From the NCBI GenBank assembly GCA_023140195.1, contig JAGLME010000008.1, positions 1 to 64,000 of the forward strand: a DNA stretch of 64,000 nt, given 5' to 3'. The DNA comes from Thermoplasmata archaeon. Lineage in GTDB: Archaea > Thermoplasmatota > Thermoplasmata > RBG-16-68-12 > SOIM01. This document shows positions 9,201 through 17,985 of this stretch, in pieces. The position numbers were made by a program, and so were the translations under genes. Below the pieces are notes generated by a model. The model was not told the DNA's origin. It saw nothing but the letters and a program-made list of their open reading frames with translations, and did not search any database. Each line of letters begins with the position of its first letter. The first letter of the stretch is position 1.

Positions 9201-9966
9201 TCATCTCTTTTCCGCTGTAGATGTTGAACCTTCTGCCTCTGAGGAAACCAATCACACCGAGGCCGTATTCCCTTGCCACGTCTATCGAATCGGCCAAAGG
9301 TGCCCCCCGGGAGGCGACCATTGGTATGCCCGACCTCAAGCATTTGAGGACCAGATTGGATGTTATCCTTCCGGTGGTCATGATGATCGTGTTCTCGAAC
9401 GGCTTCCCATCCAGCAGTCGCATGCCTATGACCTTGTCCACCGCGTTGTGCCTGCTGACGTCGTGAGCGTGGGCGACTATGTTCAGATCCTTGTCGAATA
9501 TGAAGGCAGAATGCAGCGCCCCTGTTTCCTGGTACGGTCCGGAGAACTCTCTGGTCTTCTTGGCGGCTTCAACCAGTTGGTCAGGTTTCAGTTTCAATTC
9601 GGTCTCGACTCTTTCCAGCTTATCTCCCATTCTCTTCTGCAGGAGGGAAGGTGAGGTGCAATCGGTCCATATGACGTTGTAGTTCCTGCTGAAAGAGATC
9701 TTCACGGCCTCCGCCATGTTGACCTTCACGGAGATGTTGTCCCCCCTCATCTTGTGAGAGTATCCGACGATGTCGCCAACGTTCTTGATGAACCCTTCAG
9801 AGAACAAGTTGCCAAAAACGAATTCCTTGATCTGGTCTGGGGATATCATCGTGTCAAAGCCGATTCCATCGTTCAGCTCAAGATGGAGGAATGACCCTTC
9901 CGCGATCTTGTCAGAAACCTCTGTCAGGTTGCCATCCATATACTTGTGTATCTTCATCTCTTTCAT
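9187..9966 (-). CDS. fdhD: FdhD sulfurtransferase for formate dehydrogenase
   Basis: This 259-residue protein matches FdhD: FGNLFSEGFI in the N-terminal half, ETGALHSAFIFD, HDVSRHNAVDKVIG, TTGRITSNLVLKC, GIPMVASRGAPLADS, and the closing GFLRGRRFNIYSG. FdhD carries sulfur from IscS-type desulfurases to the Mo/W bis-MGD cofactor of formate dehydrogenase. The family's Cys pair is reduced here to one Cys in the loop (TDCTSPS), as in some archaeal members. The likely target is FdhA at 23585-25630. A TATA-like box at 9992-10002 puts transcription start almost on the ATG at 9966; ATG 9957 is an alternative start. Confidence 0.9.
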   Translation of the reverse strand: MKEMKIHKYMDGNLTEVSDKIAEGSFLHLELNDGIGFDTMISPDQIKEFVFGNLFSEGFIKNVGDIVGYSHKMRGDNISVKVNMAEAVKISFSRNYNVIWTDCTSPSLLQKRMGDKLERVETELKLKPDQLVEAAKKTREFSGPYQETGALHSAFIFDKDLNIVAHAHDVSRHNAVDKVIGMRLLDGKPFENTIIMTTGRITSNLVLKCLRSGIPMVASRGAPLADSIDVAREYGLGVIGFLRGRRFNIYSGKEMITST

Positions 9967-9974
9967 TTGCGACC

Positions 9975-10014
9975 TATGGATTCTGGTTCTGTCTATAAAT
10001 ACTTCTGCAGGTGA
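9975..10014 (-). promoter_or_regulatory. fdhD core promoter; also the left copy of a diverged direct repeat
   Basis: On the minus strand GTATTTATAGA (9992-10002) is a good TATA box about 30 bp before the fdhD ATG. The 40-bp segment matches 12760-12799 at 32 of 40 positions without gaps, in the same orientation. In that copy the TATA box has decayed. The pair flanks the surface-protein gene at 10113-12512. Confidence 0.55.
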
Positions 10015-10048
10015 GAAGTTTGCGGCTGCTGACGATCTGCAGCTTTGG

Positions 10049-10062
10049 GAAAAGTATATCTA
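10049..10062 (+). promoter_or_regulatory. TATA-like promoter of the second beta-helix gene
   Basis: GAAAAGTATATCTA lies about 55-60 bp before ATG 10113. It has a purine BRE-like start and a TATATC core. Confidence 0.35.
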
Positions 10063-10112
10063 ATCTCAATAGTATTGAAGTACCTGGTTCCATACCTACC
10101 AGAGTGGAGGCA

Positions 10113-12512
10113 ATGAGCTTACGAAGATCTGTTCAGATGGCGGCTCTTTCGAGTCTCATTCTCACAGCATCTTTGTCCACACTATTAACGATCCCCGATC
10201 AGGCAACAGCCCTGGTTCCCCACGGCCCCATATTCATCTGGGGGAATGGAGATTTTACCGCCGCCAACGGTGTAACAGGTGGCAGTGGAACTTCTTTGGA
10301 CCCATACGTAATCGAAGGGTGGGAGATCATTGCACCCAGTCCCTGGAGAGCCATTAGGATAGGAAACACGGATGCTCATTTCCTCATCCGCAACGTCTAT
10401 GCGCGCGCCGGAGGCGTGTCCGCCTCCATCGATCTCTACGAGGCCTCGAACGGCGTAGTGGAGAACAGCGAAGTCAGAGGATCACTTGTGGAATTCCAGA
10501 TTGGACGTTGTAACAATATCACAGTCAGGAACAACTCAGTCTCTGGAAGAGAGGGTGCTGGGATCTTTGTTGCACAATCCAATAACACGATCATAAGGGG
10601 AAATTCCGTTGCACAGAACGGAGGGGCGGGGATCAGTCTCGATATGTCCACCAACACTACGGTCACAGGCAATACTGTATCGTTGACCAGGATCGGTATC
10701 GATCTCTTCTACTCCCTTGACACGATGATAACGGAGAACACCGTTTCTGCGGGAGATTTCGGAATCAAAGTGGGCGAGAACTCCAACAATGCAACAATCG
10801 TCGACAACGCCATCTCAGTGCCATCCTATGGCGTTATCGACGTTTCCCTCGAACTTACGAAGAACGTCGTAATGGTCAACAACACTATGTCCCGGGGAGG
10901 AATATACATCTTCGGGGACTCTTTGCAGCACTGGAACACTCACAACATTGCCTCATCAAACACGGTCATTGGCAAGCCAGTCCGCTACTTGAAGAACTCC
11001 ACAGGCGGGTTGAACGGGTCGGAAGCTGGGCAGGTGATCATGGCCAACTGCTCCGGCATCACTGTAAGCAACTTGGACGTAAGCAGTGTACATATAGCAT
11101 TCCAAATCGGATTCTCGGATAACAACGTGATCAAGCGAAATCACTTGCATGGCAATTTCCGTGGTTTGGCGATCTACTCCTCAAGCGGAAATACGGTCAC
11201 CGAAAACACCATTCATAATAATGTGGCGTTCGGTATCCATCTTGAGAACTCCACCAACCATGAGATCGTCAACAGTACCTACCATGGGAATGGATTCCAT
11301 GGCATCGACCTCATGTATTCTTTCAACAACACCATTCGCGGCAACACGGTCTCATCTCACGGCAACGATGCAATCACTCTCTGGAAATCTGACAACAACA
11401 TCATTGTTGAGAACGTTGTTGTGAACAACAACCGAGGGGTCCATCTCTCTGTCTCGAAGGGCAACCGGGTCCATCACAACAGCATCATAGGGAATGCCGT
11501 ACCTGCTGATGATGACCTCTTCAATCAGAAAAACGGCTGGGATGACGGTTATCCATCAGGAGGCAACTACTGGGATGATTACATCGGTGTGGACACAAGA
11601 AGCGGACCCAATCAAGACCAACCTGGGAGTGACGCCATAGGAGATACAGAGTACTTCATTGCGGTCGACAATCGGGACAGGTACCCTTTGATGTTTCCGA
11701 CGATAATGCCACCACCACAGCCACCCACGTTGTCGGAAGCAATCCTGATAGGAACGAACTTCGAACATGTGGCCATCAAGTGGACCCTCTCACCAGATGA
11801 TGGAATGGGATTCAACTCTGTTGTGGGTTATGAGGTCTACAGGAATACGACCTATGAGTGGGGCGGTTGGAGTTATAATCTGATTGCCTCGCTTCCCAAC
11901 CAAACGACCGACTTCGTGGACAATTTTGCTGGAGAGGGTGATCCGAACCACCACTTCTACCTTATCTGTGCGGTGGATGTCAACGGAAAGACGTCTTGCA
12001 GCTGGAATCAAGCGGGGAAATTCACTCGGATGATTCAAGAAGGGCCGAATCTGCTTTCGATCCCATTGATTCAATCCGATGAGTCATTGGAAACAGTCCT
12101 TCAAACCGTCCAATTCGACAGAGTATGGACTTATGATTCCTCACTACGTGATTGGAAGTCGTACACGGATTCAAAGCCTTACAAAGGAGATTTAGGATCG
12201 ATCAGTCACAGGATTGGTTTCTGGACCAACGTCACCGAGGATTCGAATCTCACCGTGGCGGGGATCGTTCCTTTGAGCACAATGCTCCAACTGAAGGCCG
12301 GATGGAATCTTCTCCCATTCCCGTCGTTCCGTACAACATACACCGTCTCGGATATGATAGCTGGAACTGGTGCCAATAGGATTGAAGGTCTGGATCCATC
12401 CTCTCCACCATATTTCCTCAGGGTCCTTGCCCAAGCGGAGCCTTTGCTAACTGGATCTGCGTATTGGGTAAGAGTAGTGAATGATGGGGTTTGGGCGATT
12501 GACAACTCCTAG
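10113..12512 (+). CDS. Secreted beta-helix surface protein, paralogue of 1270-4278
   Basis: ATG 10113 opens a clear signal peptide (LRRSVQMAAL, hydrophobic core, ATA cleavage), so I prefer it to the longer open frame starting at 10011. GGAGG lies only 2 nt upstream; GTG 10104 in frame is an alternative. The protein of about 799 residues has an N-terminal IWGNGDF/VIEGWEI segment, beta-helix repeats, one SNTVIGKPV / EAGQVIMANCS module, the GGNYWDDYIG closing motif, a fibronectin-III-like domain, and the shared tail GPNLLSIPLIQSDE / GWNLLPFPSF. There is no transmembrane anchor. It is probably exported and held in or on the envelope; a polysaccharide-related role is inferred from the fold only. 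Confidence 0.85.
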   Translation: MSLRRSVQMAALSSLILTASLSTLLTIPDQATALVPHGPIFIWGNGDFTAANGVTGGSGTSLDPYVIEGWEIIAPSPWRAIRIGNTDAHFLIRNVYARAGGVSASIDLYEASNGVVENSEVRGSLVEFQIGRCNNITVRNNSVSGREGAGIFVAQSNNTIIRGNSVAQNGGAGISLDMSTNTTVTGNTVSLTRIGIDLFYSLDTMITENTVSAGDFGIKVGENSNNATIVDNAISVPSYGVIDVSLELTKNVVMVNNTMSRGGIYIFGDSLQHWNTHNIASSNTVIGKPVRYLKNSTGGLNGSEAGQVIMANCSGITVSNLDVSSVHIAFQIGFSDNNVIKRNHLHGNFRGLAIYSSSGNTVTENTIHNNVAFGIHLENSTNHEIVNSTYHGNGFHGIDLMYSFNNTIRGNTVSSHGNDAITLWKSDNNIIVENVVVNNNRGVHLSVSKGNRVHHNSIIGNAVPADDDLFNQKNGWDDGYPSGGNYWDDYIGVDTRSGPNQDQPGSDAIGDTEYFIAVDNRDRYPLMFPTIMPPPQPPTLSEAILIGTNFEHVAIKWTLSPDDGMGFNSVVGYEVYRNTTYEWGGWSYNLIASLPNQTTDFVDNFAGEGDPNHHFYLICAVDVNGKTSCSWNQAGKFTRMIQEGPNLLSIPLIQSDESLETVLQTVQFDRVWTYDSSLRDWKSYTDSKPYKGDLGSISHRIGFWTNVTEDSNLTVAGIVPLSTMLQLKAGWNLLPFPSFRTTYTVSDMIAGTGANRIEGLDPSSPPYFLRVLAQAEPLLTGSAYWVRVVNDGVWAIDNS

Positions 12513-12610
12513 AAGATCCCACTGAACTCGGGCAATCCTCGTCATTTGACAGAATGACAGCTTTCGGAAACTCTAATGGAACAGTCGGCCAGCATTGTCA
12601 AGAGACCACT

Positions 12611-12666
12611 TCCACAGAGAATAGACACACCAAGTCATTCTGTTTCTGGAGATGGAAATCTGTGGG
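12611..12666 (+). repeat. Left copy of a diverged direct repeat flanking the gene at 12968-17044
   Basis: Ungapped match to 17179-17234 at 46 of 56 positions, same orientation. The copy includes the segment equivalent to the start codon of the NicO-like gene but does not continue into its coding region. Confidence 0.55.
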
Positions 12667-12759
12667 AGAGGGACGTTTGTGGACGGTATGAGCTCAATGC
12701 CAGAGTTCGTTGGCCCCGGTTGTGGGAACACTAGCGAGGAATTCCTTCTATTGGCAATT

Positions 12760-12799
12760 TGTGGATTCCGGTTCTGCCTATGAGAACTTCTGCAGATGG
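12760..12799 (+). repeat. Right copy of the repeat at 9975-10014
   Basis: 32 of 40 positions match the fdhD promoter segment, in the same orientation, 2.8 kb away on the other side of the beta-helix gene. The TATA core is lost here, so this looks like a relic rather than a working promoter. Confidence 0.55.
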
Positions 12800-12967
12800 A
12801 ATACATCTGAATAGAGAAAGATAATGGACCAACTGGGTCATCCCGAGATCCTCAGCCAGCAAGGATAATAAGCTATTAATACTCACAAATCAATGCTTTT
12901 TATGCCAGACTTTCTCAAATGTTGAAAGGGGCATCGGGAGAAAAGGGGGAAAAGGGAGGAAGTTAGC

Positions 12968-15900
12968 CTGTTCTATCATATCGGCTTCCATGAGCTGAGT
13001 CCATCGAAACGGAAAGCAGTTCTTCTAGCTTTGATGATTGTTGTGGGAGGAACAGCTGTTCTCATGCCGATCGAGGGAAGGACCTTGGAAGTTCCCAGTA
13101 CGACCGGTTCGATTGAAATCGAGCCAATGGCTGGTGGCGTGCTGAACGTCACTTGGGAAAATATGGCACCCGAAACGAACACCTACCAGGGAGACGTGAA
13201 TCTGACCATGCTCTGGCTTGCCTTGAAAGCGGAAGGAGCCAGCATCACTCTTGAGAGCATAAAGGTGGATACTTTTGGGATTCCTTCTCAGGGAATCAAC
13301 CGCACTTTCATTTGGGATGATAGGAATGGGAACAAGCTGATGAACTACCCTGAGTGTGAGATTGCCGAGGACATCAGTTCGCCATACATCCTTCCGCCCT
13401 CCGGGCAAATGCTGGAGTGCACCGGTCCCACCATCGGACAGCCCGTGGTCATAGGTAACAACACCACGCGATACTTCATAATACACATGGACCTGGATTT
13501 CGATCCAACCCAGAGGTTCACTGATAGGGATTTGCGTTTGTGTGTGAGAACGGCTTTAGATATCAACAGTGATGCCAACACAACAGTTGGCGATTTTCCA
13601 GCCTGCTCGAGGACGATAGATGTCAACCGAAGGCTCTTCTATGACGACATGGAGCACGGGAAGGGTGATTGGACATTCTCGGGAGGGGACTCAGGGGGGA
13701 TGCATCCTAACGGACTTTGGCATCTAAGTACGGGTGAGGAGGACTGCAACTTGGGACACCGCCCCTTCTACCACACTGGAAACACCTCTTGGTGGTATGG
13801 CCACAGGTACGACTGGTACGGCACGTGGATATGTGACTACTACACTCATGAACCGCTCAACAACTTCTCATCGACCAGAAACTGGGGAAAACTTCGAACT
13901 CCATGGATAGATGCAACAACGGGGAGCAGCCTGGCCATGACCGTGTTTCATCTTCTTGCAAGAGAGACTGATTCCGGACACGACCTGGCCCAGGTGTATT
14001 TGAATGATGGATCCGGATGGCATTTCGTTTCAAACGAATTCGGCACAAGCAGCTTCTGGAGAAAGTTGACACTCAACCTTACTCATTATGCGGGAAAGAA
14101 GGTCCAGCTTGAGTTCAGATGGGACACCGTGGACGAGCGCAACAACAACTTCATGGGATGGTTCATTGATGACATGTTCGTTTATGGGGAGTTTCTGAGC
14201 CATGACATTGCAGTCACCGATTTGGATGTGGGAGACTACGTTCCCCTTGCCGTTCAGACAGTTTCAGTTCGAGTCTCAAACATAGGATTGAGCGGAGAGA
14301 ACGGCATAAACGTCAAACTGAAACAGGACGGCGTTGACGTGAATCAGCGGACTATCTCGTCTCTAGCCAGCGGAGGTAACACGACGGCCACCCTGGATTG
14401 GACCCCGCCAGGTGTAGGCAACTATGAGATCTGCGTCCAAGCCTCGCCGGTTGTTGGAGAAACAGTCTTGTGGAACAACTACCGCTGCAAAATGGTCAAC
14501 GTGACGGCGCAGAACTTCACAAAGATCGCCGTCCTCAGATCATACGGGACCGTTGGATCAGGCCCCATCAGCACATGGGACCATCTCAACTCGTACTGGG
14601 GGAATTACGGCGGATCGCCGATTCTCATCGACTACACAACTCTGCACACATACCCCATCACATATGAGGCAATAAACGATACACAGGCGGATGTACTGGT
14701 CCTATCTGGATCCGGCTATTACTTCGGTCCGCCAAGCGGAACTGAACTGGATGATTCGGAAACCACGGCCATAGAGAAGTGGGTCAGAGAGGGCCACGGT
14801 TTTGTGGCAATAGGAACCGCCTTCAACCAGATGGTCCCCAACAACAACGACCTCGTGGATTTGGTGGGCATAGAAGACCAACCCTATGACAAGGTCGATG
14901 TATGGGACATCCAACAGGAAAGCGGATGCCTTGGCCATCCCATCTTCAACAATGTGCCCAACCTGTTTTCGATCGGATTCAATCGCACCATGACTCCTAA
15001 CGACGACCATTCATGGGACCCCGATGACCTGACCTTGGGACAGCTGTGTGCACTGTCGCCTGGTAGCTCAGCTGCGGCAATTGTCGTCCACAAAGGACTG
15101 GTTATGCTGTCAATTTCCGCAGATGTCACACCAACAACAGAGGAATTGCAGGTTCTCTACAACTCGTTCGTCTGGTCCCGATATCAGGCAAATGATTATG
15201 ACGTGAAGGTCTCGGACCTGATCGCTCCGAGGTTCGTTCGCCCCTCCTACACTGCGAGCATCTCCTCTGTCGCTTCCAACATCGGAAAACAAGATTTGGG
15301 GATTGTTCAGGTCGATTTGAAAGTGGATGGAGTTCCGGTCGACACTCAGAATCTCTCCAATCTCCTGCACGGGGATTGGAGCTATGTAAACTTCTCGTGG
15401 GTCCCCTCCTCCGTGGGCGTCTATCAGATTTGCGTCTTCGCCGACATAATCGGCTTTGTCGACGATGACTCAAGCAACAACGAGGAATGCATGTCCATAG
15501 AGGTCACGAACAACCCGCCCGTCCTGGTCTATGTTCTCGATTCATGGGGGACTGATTTCGGGGCTCAAGCTCCATGGGACAATCTGACATCCAACTGGAA
15601 CCTCTACGGTGGCACGCCGGTCGAGGTCGATTACCAGAGGTTCAACAGAGAGAGCATAACATATCAGGAATTGGTCGACTCCTATGCGGACGTCCTTGTG
15701 ATTTCCAGTTCGAGGTCTGGGAACTGGAACAACCCAATTGGTGCGGGATACTACTTCTCGGACAGAGAGATTGACGACATCATCAGATATGTGCAGGAAG
15801 GCCATGGAATCATCGCAACTGGGATTACGTTCGACTCGGACAAGATGCCAAATCACGGGTTCAGACTTGGACCGTTGTTCGGCATGAGTTCGTCGAATCT

Positions 15901-17044
15901 GTACATCTACACAGACGGGATAAATGACCATCGGATCCTGGACCCAACCAAGAACCATCCTTTGTTCAACAAGATTACTGACACCTACATTACGGCAAAC
16001 GGCAGAACCCTCACTCCTGGACTCAACTTGACTCAGGCAGAGAATTGGACTGCGTCTCATCTGGCAGGTGGCGAATACAAGGCAATGTCGATTCAGACCG
16101 GTTACGGGTCTGTAATTGCTTATGAACTGGGAGCCTACAAGGCGGTCTATTTCACCAACTTCCTCGAGAAGAGTTCCAACACAAATGACAAGCAGTTGCT
16201 TTACAACGCGATGGTCTGGGGAAGAACCAGCATCGATTCTCCAACGAATCTATGGATCTACAAGGATGGTAACACCCTTAGACTGGAATGGAACCTGGCA
16301 ACCTCTCCGAATGTACAGGGCTACAGGATTTACAGGGCGACCCATGTCAACGTTTTCGATTTCAGCACCGCCTACGCTACGATTGACAAAACCACAAGCC
16401 AGTGGACCGACCCGGATCCCAACGTGGGGATTGACGTGAACAGCTACTTCTATCTCATGAGAGCCTTCGATGGGAAGGGGAACGAGGAACAGAACCTCAA
16501 CAAGGTCGGCAAGTTCGCTCAGCAGTTGCGCAAAGGTTCGAACGAGATCTCGATCGGTTTCGAACTCGTAGACAGCACCACGTCGGTCGCATTCGAATCC
16601 GTAGCGGGTCAGTATAAGAGGATTGAGGCCTACGATCCCCACCTCTGTGTTTGGGAGACCTGGACCCCAGCTGGAGGGACCCTTACGCAGATAGAAAGAT
16701 GGATGGGTCTGAAGGTTGCCATGAGGTCTGACGGCCTGTTGATCAATGTGGGGAGAGTTGTCTTCACCAGCATAGAGATCACCCATGAACTGGCATGCAA
16801 GAACTGGAACTTCGTGGGATACACTTCATTTCAAGATAGCCCACTGCCGGGGGCACTGGATAATCAGGGGTTGGCCGGCAAGTACGACCTGGTTCTTTGG
16901 TTCGATGTCTCTGACAAGAAGCAACGCTGGAAGTGGTTCGACCCTAACGATCCAGGTGGTTCTCCCCTTCGAGAACTGCGACCTGGGATGGGCATCTGGA
17001 TACACGCCACCCAACCGGGCTTCTGGAATCTGAACGGCGATTAG
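12968..17044 (+). CDS. Giant secreted protein: jelly-roll, CARDB and two GATase1-like domains
   Basis: The frame is open upstream of the first TTG (13031). A strong GGGAGGA (12954-12960) sits 7 nt before an in-frame CTG at 12968. Starting there gives a proper signal peptide (HELSPSKRK, then a long hydrophobic run), whereas TTG 13031 would remove its basic part. Positions below count from TTG 13031. A MAM/jelly-roll-like unit (FYDDMEHGKGDWTFSGG to GWFIDDMFVYG, ~200-385) is followed by a CARDB repeat (~390-490). Then comes a GATase1-like Rossmann unit (KIAVLRSYGTVG, ADVLVLSG, WVREGHGFVAIG), and CARDB plus the GATase1-like unit repeat (~715-1070). A fibronectin-III-like domain and a variant of the GWN/WNFVGYTSF tail close the protein. 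No nucleophile Cys is evident in the GATase-like units. No anchor. Confidence 0.75.
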   Translation: MFYHIGFHELSPSKRKAVLLALMIVVGGTAVLMPIEGRTLEVPSTTGSIEIEPMAGGVLNVTWENMAPETNTYQGDVNLTMLWLALKAEGASITLESIKVDTFGIPSQGINRTFIWDDRNGNKLMNYPECEIAEDISSPYILPPSGQMLECTGPTIGQPVVIGNNTTRYFIIHMDLDFDPTQRFTDRDLRLCVRTALDINSDANTTVGDFPACSRTIDVNRRLFYDDMEHGKGDWTFSGGDSGGMHPNGLWHLSTGEEDCNLGHRPFYHTGNTSWWYGHRYDWYGTWICDYYTHEPLNNFSSTRNWGKLRTPWIDATTGSSLAMTVFHLLARETDSGHDLAQVYLNDGSGWHFVSNEFGTSSFWRKLTLNLTHYAGKKVQLEFRWDTVDERNNNFMGWFIDDMFVYGEFLSHDIAVTDLDVGDYVPLAVQTVSVRVSNIGLSGENGINVKLKQDGVDVNQRTISSLASGGNTTATLDWTPPGVGNYEICVQASPVVGETVLWNNYRCKMVNVTAQNFTKIAVLRSYGTVGSGPISTWDHLNSYWGNYGGSPILIDYTTLHTYPITYEAINDTQADVLVLSGSGYYFGPPSGTELDDSETTAIEKWVREGHGFVAIGTAFNQMVPNNNDLVDLVGIEDQPYDKVDVWDIQQESGCLGHPIFNNVPNLFSIGFNRTMTPNDDHSWDPDDLTLGQLCALSPGSSAAAIVVHKGLVMLSISADVTPTTEELQVLYNSFVWSRYQANDYDVKVSDLIAPRFVRPSYTASISSVASNIGKQDLGIVQVDLKVDGVPVDTQNLSNLLHGDWSYVNFSWVPSSVGVYQICVFADIIGFVDDDSSNNEECMSIEVTNNPPVLVYVLDSWGTDFGAQAPWDNLTSNWNLYGGTPVEVDYQRFNRESITYQELVDSYADVLVISSSRSGNWNNPIGAGYYFSDREIDDIIRYVQEGHGIIATGITFDSDKMPNHGFRLGPLFGMSSSNLYIYTDGINDHRILDPTKNHPLFNKITDTYITANGRTLTPGLNLTQAENWTASHLAGGEYKAMSIQTGYGSVIAYELGAYKAVYFTNFLEKSSNTNDKQLLYNAMVWGRTSIDSPTNLWIYKDGNTLRLEWNLATSPNVQGYRIYRATHVNVFDFSTAYATIDKTTSQWTDPDPNVGIDVNSYFYLMRAFDGKGNEEQNLNKVGKFAQQLRKGSNEISIGFELVDSTTSVAFESVAGQYKRIEAYDPHLCVWETWTPAGGTLTQIERWMGLKVAMRSDGLLINVGRVVFTSIEITHELACKNWNFVGYTSFQDSPLPGALDNQGLAGKYDLVLWFDVSDKKQRWKWFDPNDPGGSPLRELRPGMGIWIHATQPGFWNLNGD

Positions 17045-17178
17045 CGGGATTAGTCAAGCGTCTGAGTGTTGTCTCCAGTTTATATGATCCGATGTTGAGA
17101 TTCTCCGCTCTTCATAAATCGAACGAGAGCCTGTCTTTCAACCAATAGGCATCCTTTCCCTTCCGATCTGGGATACTA

Positions 17179-17234
17179 TCCACAAAGAATAAACACATCA
17201 ACACATTCTGTTCCTGCTGATGGAGATCTATGGG
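17179..17234 (+). repeat. Right copy of the diverged direct repeat at 12611-12666
   Basis: This copy spans the upstream region and the first five codons of the NicO-like gene; 46 of 56 positions agree with 12611-12666. It is the apparently functional copy. Confidence 0.55.
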
Positions 17235-17849
17235 CTCTTGGTTGGTGCAATCGCTATATCCATCCTCCACGCAGCACTCCCGAATCACTGGTTACCATTT
17301 GTATTGGTGGGAAGGGCACAGAAATGGGACGACAAGAAGATATTGAGAATCTCATTTCTTGCGGGAACTGGACATGTTGTCATGACAGGTGTGTTCGGAA
17401 TAATCGCGGCTCTCGTGGGGGGTATGATTCTCTCTTCTCTTGATCTGCTTCTTCTGCCGGTGACGAGCGGGATCCTAATAGTAATCGGATTGATCTACGT
17501 GGTCCTGGGTTACAGGGCCAAGAAGGCTGGAGACGAGGGGCACCATCATCACGTCCCGGATAATGCGACCTCGCTCTCCCTGTTTCTGATGCTCACTTTC
17601 TCTCCGTGTGAAGCGATGATTCCAGTATTCTTCGCCGCCAGCCCCTACGGATTGGAGTCGCTGTTGTTCTTAGTGGTCGTGGTCTCACTCGCGACCATCG
17701 GTGCAATAATGTTGCTGGTCTATCTCACCATGAAAGGTTATGAGAGAATTCACTCTCGCTGGTTGGAGGAGAATGATAGAATCGTCGTGGGCACTTCATT
17801 GATATTGCTCGGGATTCTAGTTTATGTATTCCACTTGTCGGGCATATAG
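17220..17849 (+). CDS. NicO/RcnA-like polytopic membrane protein, putative metal exporter
   Basis: 209 residues with six predicted membrane helices. A first-helix ILHAALPNHWLPF motif, a GTGHVVMTG motif in the second helix, a histidine-rich loop (EGHHHHVPD, ~103-111) and an FSPCEAMIPVF motif resemble the LysE-like NicO/RcnA/UreH family of Ni/Co transporters and related CcdA-like proteins. A metal or nickel role would suit the nickel enzymes implied by cooC/cooT, but that is inference. No clear ribosome site precedes ATG 17220, so it may be leaderless. It stands alone, upstream of the hdr-fdh operon. Confidence 0.6.
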   Translation: MEIYGLLVGAIAISILHAALPNHWLPFVLVGRAQKWDDKKILRISFLAGTGHVVMTGVFGIIAALVGGMILSSLDLLLLPVTSGILIVIGLIYVVLGYRAKKAGDEGHHHHVPDNATSLSLFLMLTFSPCEAMIPVFFAASPYGLESLLFLVVVVSLATIGAIMLLVYLTMKGYERIHSRWLEENDRIVVGTSLILLGILVYVFHLSGI

Positions 17850-17910
17850 GCGGATGTGTGCTCGGGCACGGAACCCGAATTGTGAAATTCGCCAGCTTCT
17901 TCCCCCATCT

Positions 17911-17925
17911 GAAAAGGTTTAAGTG
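17911..17925 (+). promoter_or_regulatory. Promoter of the hdr-fdh operon
   Basis: GAAAAGGTTTAAGTG has BRE plus TATA character and lies about 55-60 bp before the first start codons (TTG 17980, ATG 17986). It is the only good promoter seen before the five-gene operon that runs to 25630. Confidence 0.5.
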
Positions 17926-17985
17926 TCTCACCAGTATTATTAGCCAAAAGGGGTACCTTTCAGTCAAATTCTGGTATGATTGGCA

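Larger units (their letters stand above)
12513..12967. other. Gene-free spacer carrying two diverged copies of neighbouring upstream regions
   Basis: No convincing gene is seen. Bases 12611-12666 match 17179-17234 (46 of 56, ungapped), the region upstream of and including the first codons of the NicO-like gene. Bases 12760-12799 match the fdhD promoter at 9975-10014 (32 of 40). TATA-like stretches (GCTATTAATAC at about 12873, CTTTTTATGCC at about 12896) and a GGGAGGA ribosome site at 12954-12960 serve the next gene. Confidence 0.6.
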
